A DNA stretch of 64,000 bases from an uncultured Eubacteriales bacterium. Its GTDB lineage: Bacteria > Bacillota > Clostridia > Oscillospirales > CAG-382. Both the position numbers and the translations under genes were made by a program. Of this stretch, positions 52,801-61,770 are shown piece after piece (the stretch's first letter is position 1; each line of letters starts with the position of its first letter). Under the pieces are notes generated by a model. It worked only from the letters and a program-made list of their open reading frames with translations, ran no database searches and was not told the origin of the DNA. The stretch spans positions 59,288 through 123,287 of the forward strand of contig CAKSOW010000004.1 of assembly GCA_934479825.1 (NCBI GenBank), written 5' to 3'.

Positions 52801-55800
52801 AAGTGCTTCTCCGTTTTCATCGGTAACTACCGTGTTTTCGGTACTGCCGTCTGCAAGGCGAACAAGGAAGCCTACGCCTGCGATGGGTTTACCTGTTTCG
52901 GCATCGGTCTTTACGATCTTAAGGCTGGGCTTTTCTTCGTTGAGAACAACTACCTGAGATTCCTTGCCTGCGAAAAGCTCTACGTGGTATTCCGTTTCAT
53001 TAAGGACATAGTTTGCAGGCGCTTTTATTTCCTTAACGGAGTAAACTCCGGGTTCAAGATTGTCAATTACGATATTTCCGTCCATGTCGGTAATTCTGTC
53101 AAGATAGTTTGAACCGTCTTCAATTTTTGCGATACTGAAGGTCGCTCCGGAGAGATATTTGTCACCCCACTTATCGTATTTTATTACTCTTATCGACGGC
53201 TTCTTTGTATCGGTGAATACAAACGTCACATAGTCGTTGCCTTCGATCTTGACCGTGCGCTCTGCATCGTCGATGAGATATCCGTCGGGTGCTTTGACTT
53301 CGGTAACGGTGTAGGTTCCTTCATCAAGCCTGTCAAGCTTGATTTCACCGTTTTGGTCTGTGGCGTATTCCTTTTCAAAAGTACCGCCGACCTGCCTGAA
53401 TTTGAATACAGCATTCAAAAGCGGTTTCATTGTCTGTGAATCGAGTTTCACAAGACGCATATACGGCTTTTGATCGTTCAGAAATACAAGAACCGCGCTG
53501 TCAAGACTATCCTCTTTAATTTCTATGGATTGCGGTGTAGAGTTTACGATATGGTCATCGTCTGTGGCAATTTCCTTTATGGTGTATATGCCCAGTTGAA
53601 GGTCGAACAGTTCAATGATACCGTTCTCGTCTGTCGTGTATGTGCCGATGAGAGTGGTGTCAAGATACACTTCAAAAGAAGTGCCTGCCATAAATTCTCC
53701 GGTCAGGCTGTCATACTTTTTTACTGTCAGGCTCGGCTTTCTTGAATTTTCGATTGTCAGCTCACTTGTCTTTCCGGCAGATGCGGTCAGGTGATAATGT
53801 TCTCCGTTTAACTGATAGCCTTTCGGTGCCGTAATTTCCTGAACGGTATATACACCTTCATCAATTTCAGAAAGTGTGATTTCACCGTTTTTATCAGTAG
53901 TTTTCTCCCATACATCGTTACCCGAAAGATTTACAATACGAACTACAGCACCCTCAAGTTTTTCGCCTGTGTGCTTATCAATCTTTGTTAACTTGATGCT
54001 CGGTTTTACCGTGTTTGTAAAGACAAAGGTTGCGGATTCGTTACCTTTTACTTCAACAATTCTTGAAGAGTTATCTGCAATATATCCGTCAGGTGCCTTT
54101 GTTTCCTTTACAACGTATGTTCCGACTTCAAGCTCGCTCAAGGAAATTTCGCCGTTTCTGTCTGTTGTAAATTCCTTTGTGAAGCTGCCGTCGGTTTTCT
54201 TAACTTCAAAGACTGCATCGGAAAGGGGTTCAAGAGTTGTACTGTCAAGCTTTACAAGTCTTATATACGGCTTCTGATCATTGAGGAAAACAAGCATTGC
54301 GGTATCACCGCTGTTTTCGTCAATCTCTATCTGCTGGGGAGTAGAGTTTACGGTATGCTCATTATCAACCGATATTTCCTTTACAAGATATGTGCCTGTT
54401 TTAAGGTCACGGAGATTGATTTCACCGTTTATGTTTGTAGTGTAAGTACCAACAAGTCTTGCATCACGGTACACTTCAAATACAGCACCCGAAAGAGGCT
54501 CGTTTGTCTTACTGTCAAGCTTTATGATTGTAAGGCTTGGCTTTATGGTGTTTTCAACAGTAAGTGTGCTGTCTTTACCCTCGAAAAGCTCTACGTGATA
54601 AAGAGTATCATTAAGCTGATATCCTTCGGGAGCAGAGATTTCCTGTACTGTGTAGATACCAACGTCAAGACCGTCAATTTCAATAACACCGTTTCTGTCG
54701 GTAACTCTGTCATAGTAGCGTGTGCTGTCGCCAACCTTTGCAATACGGAATGCAGCACCGTAAAGGGTATCGCCGTTATCCGAGTCAACCTTGGTTATTT
54801 TAAGTGACGGTTTTCTGTAGTTCTTAAACACAAGCTGAACGTTTCCGTCTTCAGTTGCTTCAAAGACCTTTACTTCGTCATTCTTAACATAACCTTCGGG
54901 AGCTGATATTTCGGAAACCGAATATACACCGGGATTAAGGTCAGAAAGAATAATTTCACCGTCTCTGTCTGTTGTAAGCTCGTTAAGGTAAGTAACATTC
55001 ACACCTTCAATCTTAAAGGTTGCTCCATAGAGCTCGTCACCTGTGTCAGCATCTATTTTCTTTATGCTGATGCCGGGCTTTGTGGGATTGAAGAATGTAA
55101 GTGTTGCAGTCTTTCCGGGTTCAAGCTCAATAGACTGAGGTGAATCCTGAAGCACATATCCGCTTGCAGTTCTTGTTTCCTTAACCGTATATGTGCCGGG
55201 TTCAAGGTTTGTAAGCTCAACAAGTCCGTCAGCATCGGTTGTATAGTTGCCGATAAGCTTTGTGTCCTTATATACTGCAAATCTTGTGTTCTTTATGGGC
55301 TTTAAGGTCTGTGTGTCAAGCTTCTCAATTATGAGAGTAGGCTTCTTTGAGTTTGTAAGTACAAGAATAGGATCGTTTTCCACTGCGGGGTCGTAAGGGT
55401 TGATATATATTCCGTGTCTTTCTGTATCAAGAATATATCCAGCAGGTGCAGCAACCTCTTCGACCTCATAGTAGCCTTCGGAAAGATCAGACACATAGGC
55501 ATAACCTGCGGAATTGGTTGTTACCGTTGTTACAAGTCTGCCGTCTCTGTATACCTTAAATGATACATCTTCAAGAGGTATATTTGTGTCCTTATCTTTC
55601 TTAATGAGTACAAATGAAGGAGTTCTCACGTTTTCAAAGGTGAGAGTAATATCGCTCTTGCCGTCCCATTTAAAAGTCTGTACATCATTACTCTTTTCGT
55701 ATCCTACGGGTGCTTTAAGCTCATACGCCTTATATGTACCGTAAGGAAGTGCATCGCCCTGAAGCTCAATACATCCGTTATGACCTGTGTAAAGGTCGGT

Positions 55801-57318
55801 CTTGTAACTGCCGTCTGTCTGCTCGATTCTGAAAGAAGCACCGAGAAGCGGATTTCCGTTCTGTGCATCCACTTTTCTAATGCGTAAAGTTCTTTCGCTG
55901 AGGTTCTTAACGCTGACAGTAGTTGTAGTGCCTTCAAGAACGTTGACTGTAACATCTTCAGCCTTTATATATCCTGCGGGAGCCTGTGTTTCGGAAAGTG
56001 TATAGGAAATTGTAGGATCAAGATATTCCCATACAATCTGACCTGTGCTGTCACTTGTTCCTTCGTATGTTTTGCCGTTAGAACCTGTCAGTTTGAATAT
56101 TGCACCCTGCAGGGGATTGCCCATACCGTCAACCTTGTTTACAACAAGTCTTCCGTAGGGAGAGGTAACGGTATCCCATTTCATTGTACCAGTGCAGGAC
56201 ATAGGAGCATACATCGGGTCTGCAATAATGAAGCTCTGCTCAGTGTCTGTCTGGTTATTGGCAAAGTATATGTTGAACTGTGTAATTGTTGCGTTTGCCT
56301 GGAATGTAATATTTCCGCTTTTAGGTGTATTTCTCACTGGAATACATACCTTGAAATCACCGGCATATTCCATTCCGTTTTCATTCATGTTTGTTACTTC
56401 GTTTTCAGGAGTGGGAACTGTCCAATAAGTCTTACCTGAAGCAGTCCAGGATACCAGCTGTTCGTTATCAAGATTTGTAACTATTGTGCCTGTGGGAGCA
56501 TTTGCAAGGTGAAGATTTATGGAGTAGTTATTCTTGTAGGTTGAGGTTGCGGAAGAAGCAACAAAGGTGCGTGTGTAGTATTCAACACCGCCGATTGTTT
56601 CCTTTTCAATGCCGTACATACCGTTTTGCTCGGCACCGATAAGACCGTTTGCATCTTCAATATTAAGAACGTTGCCTGCTTCGGTTCTTCCAAGTCTTAT
56701 ATGCATACCTGCATTTAAGGGCTTAGTCCAGAATGATGCATTATAAAGGATAATTTTAAGTGCTTCATATGCTCTTATTGCGGAAGGATCATCGGTAGGA
56801 ACAAGAAGTGTATCACGTCCGCTGTCCCATTGAGTTCCTTCGATTCTGAGCTGTCCGAGAGTAGTCCATACCGCCGCCTGTGTTGCTGCAACGTACTCTT
56901 CACGGGTAAGGTTAGCGATAAGGGGATTATCTGCCTTGTTAATGGAGATAAAGTCCTCAAGGCTTCTCTGGGGATAACCGTTGGCAAATGCACCGATCGT
57001 CTGAGGAGTTGTGGTGTATTTACCCGTAATGGTTATCTTCTTTGTTTCAGAGGGCTTTGCAAGTCCCCAGTTGATACAGTATGCAGGTCCTTGTATACCT
57101 GTATCACTTGTATATGTCCACGACTGTCCCTGAAGCTTTGTGCCGCCAACAGTTTCGAGGATATAGTGGGTTTCGTTTAGCTTAATTGTTACTGTCTGTG
57201 CTTTTCCGTCACTTAAAGTTTCTGCACTTACGGGCATTATGGGTATGACGGAGAGGAGAGTAATAAGGGCAAGCAACAGAGCGATTATCTGCTTGCCTGA
57301 ACTTTTTGCTGTAGACAT
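49843..57318 (-). CDS. giant thioester-domain adhesin with about 21 SpaA/Cna_B repeats, 2491 aa
   Basis: GGAGGACAT precedes the ATG at 57318. A signal peptide is followed by a thioester domain: the Cys in GPAYCINWGLA and the Gln in YVAATQAAVW would form the covalent host-binding bond known in TQXA-type adhesins. About 21 SpaA/Cna_B repeats of about 90 residues follow (each starting like KLDxxT..PLxGAxF and ending APxGY). Many keep the Lys, Glu and Asn needed for intramolecular isopeptide bonds. A C-terminal beta domain ends in EMPKTGY. This resembles a sortase motif, but the usual membrane helix and basic tail are absent. A sortase is encoded upstream. Such proteins probably hold mating cells or host surfaces. 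Confidence 0.88.
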   Translation of the reverse strand: MSTAKSSGKQIIALLLALITLLSVIPIMPVSAETLSDGKAQTVTIKLNETHYILETVGGTKLQGQSWTYTSDTGIQGPAYCINWGLAKPSETKKITITGKYTTTPQTIGAFANGYPQRSLEDFISINKADNPLIANLTREEYVAATQAAVWTTLGQLRIEGTQWDSGRDTLLVPTDDPSAIRAYEALKIILYNASFWTKPLNAGMHIRLGRTEAGNVLNIEDANGLIGAEQNGMYGIEKETIGGVEYYTRTFVASSATSTYKNNYSINLHLANAPTGTIVTNLDNEQLVSWTASGKTYWTVPTPENEVTNMNENGMEYAGDFKVCIPVRNTPKSGNITFQANATITQFNIYFANNQTDTEQSFIIADPMYAPMSCTGTMKWDTVTSPYGRLVVNKVDGMGNPLQGAIFKLTGSNGKTYEGTSDSTGQIVWEYLDPTISYTLSETQAPAGYIKAEDVTVNVLEGTTTTVSVKNLSERTLRIRKVDAQNGNPLLGASFRIEQTDGSYKTDLYTGHNGCIELQGDALPYGTYKAYELKAPVGYEKSNDVQTFKWDGKSDITLTFENVRTPSFVLIKKDKDTNIPLEDVSFKVYRDGRLVTTVTTNSAGYAYVSDLSEGYYEVEEVAAPAGYILDTERHGIYINPYDPAVENDPILVLTNSKKPTLIIEKLDTQTLKPIKNTRFAVYKDTKLIGNYTTDADGLVELTNLEPGTYTVKETRTASGYVLQDSPQSIELEPGKTATLTFFNPTKPGISIKKIDADTGDELYGATFKIEGVNVTYLNELTTDRDGEIILSDLNPGVYSVSEISAPEGYVKNDEVKVFEATEDGNVQLVFKNYRKPSLKITKVDSDNGDTLYGAAFRIAKVGDSTRYYDRVTDRNGVIEIDGLDVGIYTVQEISAPEGYQLNDTLYHVELFEGKDSTLTVENTIKPSLTIIKLDSKTNEPLSGAVFEVYRDARLVGTYTTNINGEINLRDLKTGTYLVKEISVDNEHTVNSTPQQIEIDENSGDTAMLVFLNDQKPYIRLVKLDSTTLEPLSDAVFEVKKTDGSFTKEFTTDRNGEISLSELEVGTYVVKETKAPDGYIADNSSRIVEVKGNESATFVFTNTVKPSIKLTKIDKHTGEKLEGAVVRIVNLSGNDVWEKTTDKNGEITLSEIDEGVYTVQEITAPKGYQLNGEHYHLTASAGKTSELTIENSRKPSLTVKKYDSLTGEFMAGTSFEVYLDTTLIGTYTTDENGIIELFDLQLGIYTIKEIATDDDHIVNSTPQSIEIKEDSLDSAVLVFLNDQKPYMRLVKLDSQTMKPLLNAVFKFRQVGGTFEKEYATDQNGEIKLDRLDEGTYTVTEVKAPDGYLIDDAERTVKIEGNDYVTFVFTDTKKPSIRVIKYDKWGDKYLSGATFSIAKIEDGSNYLDRITDMDGNIVIDNLEPGVYSVKEIKAPANYVLNETEYHVELFAGKESQVVVLNEEKPSLKIVKTDAETGKPIAGVGFLVRLADGSTENTVVTDENGEALLSHLNPGIYEVIEKSVPNDYLLDSEPKLVTLVPNRTSVVRFENYQKPSLTVNKIDSITKDPLKNAKFSVVYASNNTFTGEVNHLGTFTTDDNGQFKMYNLNDGWYKITETAAPDGYVLSNEAQEIYIKGGEDKEITFENVPLSGLVIKKVDADTGKVLQGAKFQVRYLSGTSGSGGTVIGEYTTSANGTIVITRLEAGTYVIEETKAPDGYIISDAPETVYITGKEQDVITVTVENEKDGGLIIRKLDSITKQPLAGAEFTVTTSDGKFIATDGGAVSSNGIYTTDELGQIHITNIEAGTTVVVTETKAPDGYVIDTVSKTVKIDADNTQTLTFYNKPSSGLIITKLDKETQEPLYGAVFEITDSTGAVVGTSNGRYTTDIYGNIKVNGLTPGTYVITEVEAPAGYAISGEPQTINVVSGKIHNLTFYNSPEGGLIITKLDKATGEPLYGAVFKVTNSEGTVVGNANGRYTTNRNGIIHLTGLAPDTYVVTEVTAPEGYTLDGAPQTVKVKSGQTHELTFLNEALGGIRITKLDEETRQPIKGVKFEVEYMNGKRIGTYTTNASGVINIDDLPNGWYTVTETKAADDYILDAEPHDVEVTDGEITRVTITNRKNSSFLIHKVDSTTGKGISGVTFLISDRYGRPLAQYVSDQNGYVYTDNNEFEDGKYYIREIAVPNGYVLDNEVKTFYVEYGHTSSITWYNTPIQAQIQVAKKSADDNPINGLPAGSLLEGAVFEIYDKAGNIVDTIKTDKNGRAASKPLPLGLYTMRETVAPTYYTPNETLMTAHLEFNGQIMTFEVLNKSVSVGVSVTKYGYNEVMPNNPIVYSFKNIANTSSVSLDSFYFRDTLPSAIRAEKIVTGTFNQNLSYKIVYLTNLSNGEYRTINDNLSTSKNYVIDVSNIALGLADNEYITEIMYVFGSVRAGFAQVETPYLYARSVKGLANGSSFVNTADVGGVYNGQWITTISRFVTKVYSYTYIEMPKTGY

Positions 57319-57344
57319 TTTTATGTCCTCCTGTTCTTAAAATA

Positions 57345-57374
57345 CAAAAAGCAGACCGTTTTCTTCAGTCTGCT
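57345..57374 (-). terminator. Rho-independent terminator/attenuator before the giant adhesin
   Basis: AGCAGAC/GTCTGCT stem (57368-57374 with 57350-57356), followed on the minus strand by TTTTTG. It lies after the transglutaminase-like gene and 27 bases before the adhesin start, so it may reduce read-through into the adhesin. Confidence 0.75.
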
Positions 57375-57390
57375 TAAAGTTGATATTAGG

Positions 57391-58497
57391 TTATTCTGCC
57401 GTACTTCCGGGTACGAGCAGTTCTTTGGCAAATTCCGTTTTTTCTTTGGTTGTGTCGATTCTTGGGTAACTGTTTGTAAAGAGCGATTCATCGGTTCGTG
57501 CTACATCATAATAGCTTACGTCGATTATCTGCCATCTGCCGTCAATGTAGACCTCATTCCAAGCGTGTGTTGCATCCTTAATCGCTACACATGGAATGTC
57601 GGCTCTCTGGCAGAGATAGATAAAAGCATTCGCATAAGTTCCGCAGATGCCGTTGACGGGAGTGGATGATGTGAAAACATCATTTATTCCTGCTACATTT
57701 TCATCCTTGTAAACTATGCGGTCGGCTATGTATGTTGCTATCGCCTTGACCTTTTCCTTTCCGGAAAAGGTTGCTATACTTCCGATAAACTCATCCGTTG
57801 CCTTATTCGCACTTTCATACTTAGGATTAACCTGTACCTTTAAGATACGGTAACCGGGGTACTCATACAGATTCTTTACAGTGGGTTCTGCGCCGAAGCT
57901 GTAGGTGTAATATCCCGAAAGAAGATTTGCTACCGATTTCATTGCGGTATCGGTCTTGCCGGGGGTAGTGAAAGTGAACTCTGTATCTACATAGTGAGCA
58001 TAGCTGTATGTGGGGTTATATCCGTCAGCATTGTTGCCGTCTATTATTGACTTTGTATCTGCTATCGTCTGCCTCATAGTGTTGTATGCCTCTTTGGTGT
58101 AGATGCTATCAAACACGGTTTGATTGGCATATGATGAAAAATCCTCTTTTGAAGACGATGTGCCGTCTATGAATATGTCAGGAATTACAACAGGTGTATC
58201 TTCGGGAGTGTTTTGTGGAATATCCTCGGTTTCTTCTTTCTTCGGAATCTCCATATAAACGCTGTTAGTTTCCTCAATATATTCGATATCAGCGCCAAAC
58301 AAGGCGGCTGCATCACGAAGCTTTATGTAGTTGTTACCGCCGATATTGTAGGCGAAAAGCTCCGTTTGTTCTCCATTTAAGAAGAATATTTGTGATGTTA
58401 TTTGTGCAAGAACGCCGGAATTTGCCATTACTGCCGTTCCGCTGAAAAATACCGCACCGCAGAGTAAACCTAACAAGAAATATGTGTACTTCCTCAT
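57391..58497 (-). CDS. exported transglutaminase-like protein
   Basis: AAAGGAG precedes the ATG at 58497. The 368-residue product has a signal peptide (YFLLGLLCGAVFFSGTAVMA) and a copper-amine-oxidase-like N-terminal region (YNIGGNNYIKLRDAAALFG) used in many exported Clostridia proteins. A C-terminal transglutaminase-like domain carries the catalytic Cys in NGICGTYANAF, His in ATHAWNEVYI and Asp in IIDVSYYD. Such domains act as cysteine proteases or crosslinking enzymes. It lies between the sortase and the giant adhesin, suggesting a role in adhesin maturation or wall remodelling. Confidence 0.8.
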   Translation of the reverse strand: MRKYTYFLLGLLCGAVFFSGTAVMANSGVLAQITSQIFFLNGEQTELFAYNIGGNNYIKLRDAAALFGADIEYIEETNSVYMEIPKKEETEDIPQNTPEDTPVVIPDIFIDGTSSSKEDFSSYANQTVFDSIYTKEAYNTMRQTIADTKSIIDGNNADGYNPTYSYAHYVDTEFTFTTPGKTDTAMKSVANLLSGYYTYSFGAEPTVKNLYEYPGYRILKVQVNPKYESANKATDEFIGSIATFSGKEKVKAIATYIADRIVYKDENVAGINDVFTSSTPVNGICGTYANAFIYLCQRADIPCVAIKDATHAWNEVYIDGRWQIIDVSYYDVARTDESLFTNSYPRIDTTKEKTEFAKELLVPGSTAE

Positions 58498-58548
58498 TTT
58501 GATTTCTCCTTTAGTTTGGTTTTGAATATGTTTGACGCTGATAGTTTC

Positions 58549-59403
58549 TTAATCTACCTGTTCAGCCTTAACGCACCATCTGTAATAGTCCGACTGGTTT
58601 TTGACGCAGGTGATAAGGGTGATGATGTTGTCACTTGTGTTCTGAAGGTCTGAGGCATCATCCACTGAGATCTTCTCAATGCTGTACACCTCATACTTTC
58701 GTGTACCAAGCTTTGTTGTGAGCTTTATTGTCGCACCAAGGTCAAGCTCGTGAATATCTGAGAAGTACGCTCCCGTTCCTCTGTTGTGAGAAGCAAGGCA
58801 CACGTTGCCGTCCCAGATGGAAGTTTCCTTGAAGTGTCCTACACCTTTGGAAAGCACCGAATTTGTCGTACCCTCATAAACCTTTACAGAAAGGTCGATG
58901 TCGGGAATAGACAACTTTGCGATATATCCGCCTGTGTAGTACATATCATCGTCAACTTCCGTGAATGCATCGTAGGTGTAGTAGTCCTCGTAAATATCCG
59001 TATCAATGTTACCCGGGATAATCGTCACGCCATTACCGTTTGTTACGGATGAGTTCGGAACTGTACTTGTAACCGTCACCATAGGCTGACCTGTAATACC
59101 GCTAACCGATACGGGAGCCTGCGGTGTTTCTGCGTAGTATGATGCAAGATTTGGAGTAATCGGTTCGCCGCTTCCTCTGAGGTTACTTGTATGACTTCCG
59201 AAAGCGGGAGGGATAAGGGCACTGTTCTTACTTATATCAACCGCTGTTCGGTTGATATTGTTACCAACTGTTACAACATCAACCGATGTCGGTGTTCCAA
59301 ACAGTGCTTGTGTTGGCGGTGCTACCGTGTAATCCGCAGCAAATGCGGGGATTGCAAGCACGCACACAAGTCCGAGAGAGAGAAATAAAACTATCTTTTT
59401 CAT
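58549..59403 (-). CDS. sortase
   Basis: The start at 59403 (MKKIVLFLSLG) follows AAAGGGA and lies one base after the preceding stop. The 284-residue product has a signal or anchor segment to about residue 22. A Pro/Thr/Ser-rich region follows, then a C-terminal sortase domain with His in CLASHNRGTG, Cys in LITLITCVKN and Arg in YYRWCVKAE. The class is not certain; the compact domain and TCxKN pattern fit class D- or E-like enzymes. Its likely substrates are the giant adhesin (PKTG near the C-terminus) and possibly the 302-residue protein upstream. Confidence 0.85.
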   Translation of the reverse strand: MKKIVLFLSLGLVCVLAIPAFAADYTVAPPTQALFGTPTSVDVVTVGNNINRTAVDISKNSALIPPAFGSHTSNLRGSGEPITPNLASYYAETPQAPVSVSGITGQPMVTVTSTVPNSSVTNGNGVTIIPGNIDTDIYEDYYTYDAFTEVDDDMYYTGGYIAKLSIPDIDLSVKVYEGTTNSVLSKGVGHFKETSIWDGNVCLASHNRGTGAYFSDIHELDLGATIKLTTKLGTRKYEVYSIEKISVDDASDLQNTSDNIITLITCVKNQSDYYRWCVKAEQVD

Positions 59404-59404
59404 C

Positions 59405-60313
59405 TTAGTATCCCTTTCTCTTTTTACGGATAAGTCTGTAAATAGCGTAACCGCCTGCACCAAGTGCTGCCGCACCTGCAACTGAACCTGCTACTATACC
59501 TGCGGTCTTTGCTTTCTTTTCTGCAAAAGTATCCTTTTTGTCATTTGTTTTGTCTATGTCAATCATAGGCTCGTTTGTCTCCTTGTTTTCCTTAAATACC
59601 GCTGTATATGTAACGGTATCGTTTATGACTTTCGTAACTGTTCCTTTGTAATCGGCACTTGCGGTATATCCGTTTACATAGGTCTTTGTTTCTGTTCCCG
59701 TGTAGATCGCATTCGCAGTGTATCTTATTGCAACGTCTGTACCGCTTATGGTTTCGTCTGCTGCCGTTACCCATTCGATATTGGCAAGAGTAAGAGTTGT
59801 ACCGTCCTTGTCAATGGTTTTGGGGACAAGAGAAGTATCCGCCGACGCAAGATTTGGATAACTTCTTTCTTCGGTTACCGTAAACTTACGACTAGAATAT
59901 CCTGCGGGAGTAAGTTCAAGTGTTGAGTGGTCGAAGGTAAGTGTGCCAGCATATCCGTCCTCGGTCGTCACCTCAACGGTCGGAGAGAAAAGTGCAACCA
60001 CGGTTTCCGCATCATTGGTGGATGTGTGGTAGTTCACATTCTCCGAATACTCCTTGGCATCTTTCTCGGAATTGTCTTTGACTTTTATTTCTTCAAAGAT
60101 ATACTCCACATCATTTTCCGTAAAGGCTTCTTGGGGAATAAGGGTTTCGTCACCGTCTTTCGGAAGAACATAAACCTTTTCCACGGTTTTACAGTCCCCC
60201 GAAGTACCCATAATGACCTCTTGCGGTACAAGGACATCGTTTGCGGCGAAAGCGCTAAATGTGATAAGGCTGACAGCCAACAGCGCAGCTGCCGGCATTT
60301 TAAGTAATTTCAT
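59405..60313 (-). CDS. exported membrane-anchored protein, 302 aa
   Basis: GAAAGGAG precedes the ATG at 60313. A signal peptide ends near AFA. The middle 220 residues are beta-rich with Thr, Val and Tyr and no recognised domain. The C-terminus has a membrane helix (AGIVAGSVAGAAALGAGGYAIY) and a basic end (RKKRKGY), as in type I membrane proteins. There is no LPxTG motif. It is coupled to the sortase gene by a one-base gap and probably forms a surface partner of the adhesin. I do not recognise the family. Confidence 0.65.
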   Translation of the reverse strand: MKLLKMPAAALLAVSLITFSAFAANDVLVPQEVIMGTSGDCKTVEKVYVLPKDGDETLIPQEAFTENDVEYIFEEIKVKDNSEKDAKEYSENVNYHTSTNDAETVVALFSPTVEVTTEDGYAGTLTFDHSTLELTPAGYSSRKFTVTEERSYPNLASADTSLVPKTIDKDGTTLTLANIEWVTAADETISGTDVAIRYTANAIYTGTETKTYVNGYTASADYKGTVTKVINDTVTYTAVFKENKETNEPMIDIDKTNDKKDTFAEKKAKTAGIVAGSVAGAAALGAGGYAIYRLIRKKRKGY

Positions 60314-60374
60314 TTTGTAAAGCTCCTTTCTGTTTTTGTTCTTTTATTCTTTGAAAACTACATTTAAAACATTA

Positions 60375-61385
60375 TTATTCCCCCTCCTTTACGGAGAAAA
60401 AGTTCCCGATGCGGTCCGCAATAACCGTATCGTTTCTGCCGCATATATTTATTCTTGAACGAAAATCCTGTGAATCGCGCGGGGCTTTATCAAGTAATAT
60501 TACATAACTGTCGTCTATTTCCCGGCTCCAAAACTTATCGTTCAGAAAATACTTGATTTTTCCTATGTGCCAGCTGTCGGAAAAGCACATACATATTTTC
60601 AAATCACACTCTCTGAAAAGCTTCATTTTTTCTTCGTCGTAACAATCGTTGTACGACAGGAATTTTCCTTTGGAAGAGATGTTAAAGGGTGCTCCGAAGT
60701 CATATATTACGGCTTTGCTTGTCTTTTTGATTCTTGCCACATCAATATCCGAATGGACAATGTAGGTAACGCCTTTTGTTTTGGCAAACCGAAGATTTCC
60801 CGTCCCGGAAAAGTCGATGGCTTTTACATTCCCGTTCTGAGTAACGGCAATAAGGCTTGCCGTGCTTACAACCGCGTTAGTAACGCCGCAACCGTGAGTG
60901 AGTCCGACAATGCCTATCGAGACGCATTTCTTTTCGGGCATTTTTTCTTTTACTCTTTCGTCCGGTTCATCGTATACATTCACTTCGTAGTCGTATATGT
61001 ATCCTTTTTTGATAACGTCCGCAAAGTAATCTTCATCCAGTTTCGAGCCTTCATAGATGATATCGGATATTCCATACACATTTTTATATTCGGATATCTG
61101 ATCTTCTATATACTGATTGCGGTATCCGGGGAAAACAATAACAATGCGAATATTCGGTTCTGTCTGACGGATCCGCCGGAAAAGCTTTTTTCTGTCCGCA
61201 CCCAAAAGCAATGTGTCCGCTATAACAAGCACATCCACGTTAGTATTAAGCGTGTCAAATCGGTCGAGAAAATCATCTGCGTTTTCAAAGTTTTCGTCCA
61301 CAATTCGGATATTGTTTCTTGCAAAGACTATTGCAAGATCTTCGCCACACTTTATCTTACCGAGCCACATTACCGTATTAATCAC
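60375..61385 (-). CDS. CpaE/TadZ-like protein with degenerate P-loop
   Basis: The start is GTG at 61385, overlapping the toxin gene's stop; AAGGAG lies about ten bases before it. The 336-residue product has an N-terminal region with response-regulator-like spacing (DVLVIADTLLLG, IRIVIVFPG). A ParA/MinD-like C-terminal half follows with VGLTHGCGVTNAVVS in place of the Walker A motif; the GKT/GKS lysine is missing. The pattern resembles CpaE/TadZ proteins that localise secretion or pilus machines. It lies between partition genes and surface genes. ATPase activity is doubtful. Confidence 0.6.
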   Translation of the reverse strand: MINTVMWLGKIKCGEDLAIVFARNNIRIVDENFENADDFLDRFDTLNTNVDVLVIADTLLLGADRKKLFRRIRQTEPNIRIVIVFPGYRNQYIEDQISEYKNVYGISDIIYEGSKLDEDYFADVIKKGYIYDYEVNVYDEPDERVKEKMPEKKCVSIGIVGLTHGCGVTNAVVSTASLIAVTQNGNVKAIDFSGTGNLRFAKTKGVTYIVHSDIDVARIKKTSKAVIYDFGAPFNISSKGKFLSYNDCYDEEKMKLFRECDLKICMCFSDSWHIGKIKYFLNDKFWSREIDDSYVILLDKAPRDSQDFRSRINICGRNDTVIADRIGNFFSVKEGE

Positions 61386-61770
61386 ACATTATCAGCTCCT
61401 TTCTGTATTTTTCCGATACAATGCCGTTTTCATCGGTAATACTTTCTAAAATTTTGAGTGCGGTTTCGAGCGCTTTTTCCGTATCTTTTCGGTCGTGCTT
61501 GTAAAAAGCATGCAGAAAGATGATTTCACCGTTTTTTTCATAAAAGATGATTCTCACCATTCTTTCCGCCGCCTTAACTCTGAGTTCGTACATCAATCGG
61601 TATTTCCCCATTGAAAAGTGCTTGACATAGGGTTCTGCAAAGCTGTTTCCTTCATCCGTTATGTAGCTTAGCTGAAACAGAAACTTGGTTTTAAGTTTTC
61701 CGTTTAAACTGTCAACAAACTTCTGAACGGGACAGGTGCTGTCCTTTTGATATGCATATAATTTCCTCAT
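61378..61770 (-). CDS. RelE/ParE-like (Gp49 family) toxin
   Basis: The 130-residue product follows the Gp49-like HigB/RelE pattern: CPVQKFVDSL at the start, YRLMYELRVKAAERMVRIIFYEKNGEIIFLHAF in the core (cited here as YRLMYELR and RIIFYEK), then FYKHDRKDTEKALETA. Such toxins cut ribosome-bound mRNA. The ATG at 61770 overlaps the ParB stop (ATGA). No typical small antitoxin gene with a helix-turn-helix follows, which is unusual. It may belong to the partition operon as a maintenance function. Confidence 0.75.
   Translation of the reverse strand: MRKLYAYQKDSTCPVQKFVDSLNGKLKTKFLFQLSYITDEGNSFAEPYVKHFSMGKYRLMYELRVKAAERMVRIIFYEKNGEIIFLHAFYKHDRKDTEKALETALKILESITDENGIVSEKYRKELIMCD

Noticed and set aside
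49843..57318. Tandem repeats as a CRISPR or satellite array
   Set aside because: The periodicity of about 270 bp is coding: each unit is a SpaA/Cna_B protein domain in one continuous frame.
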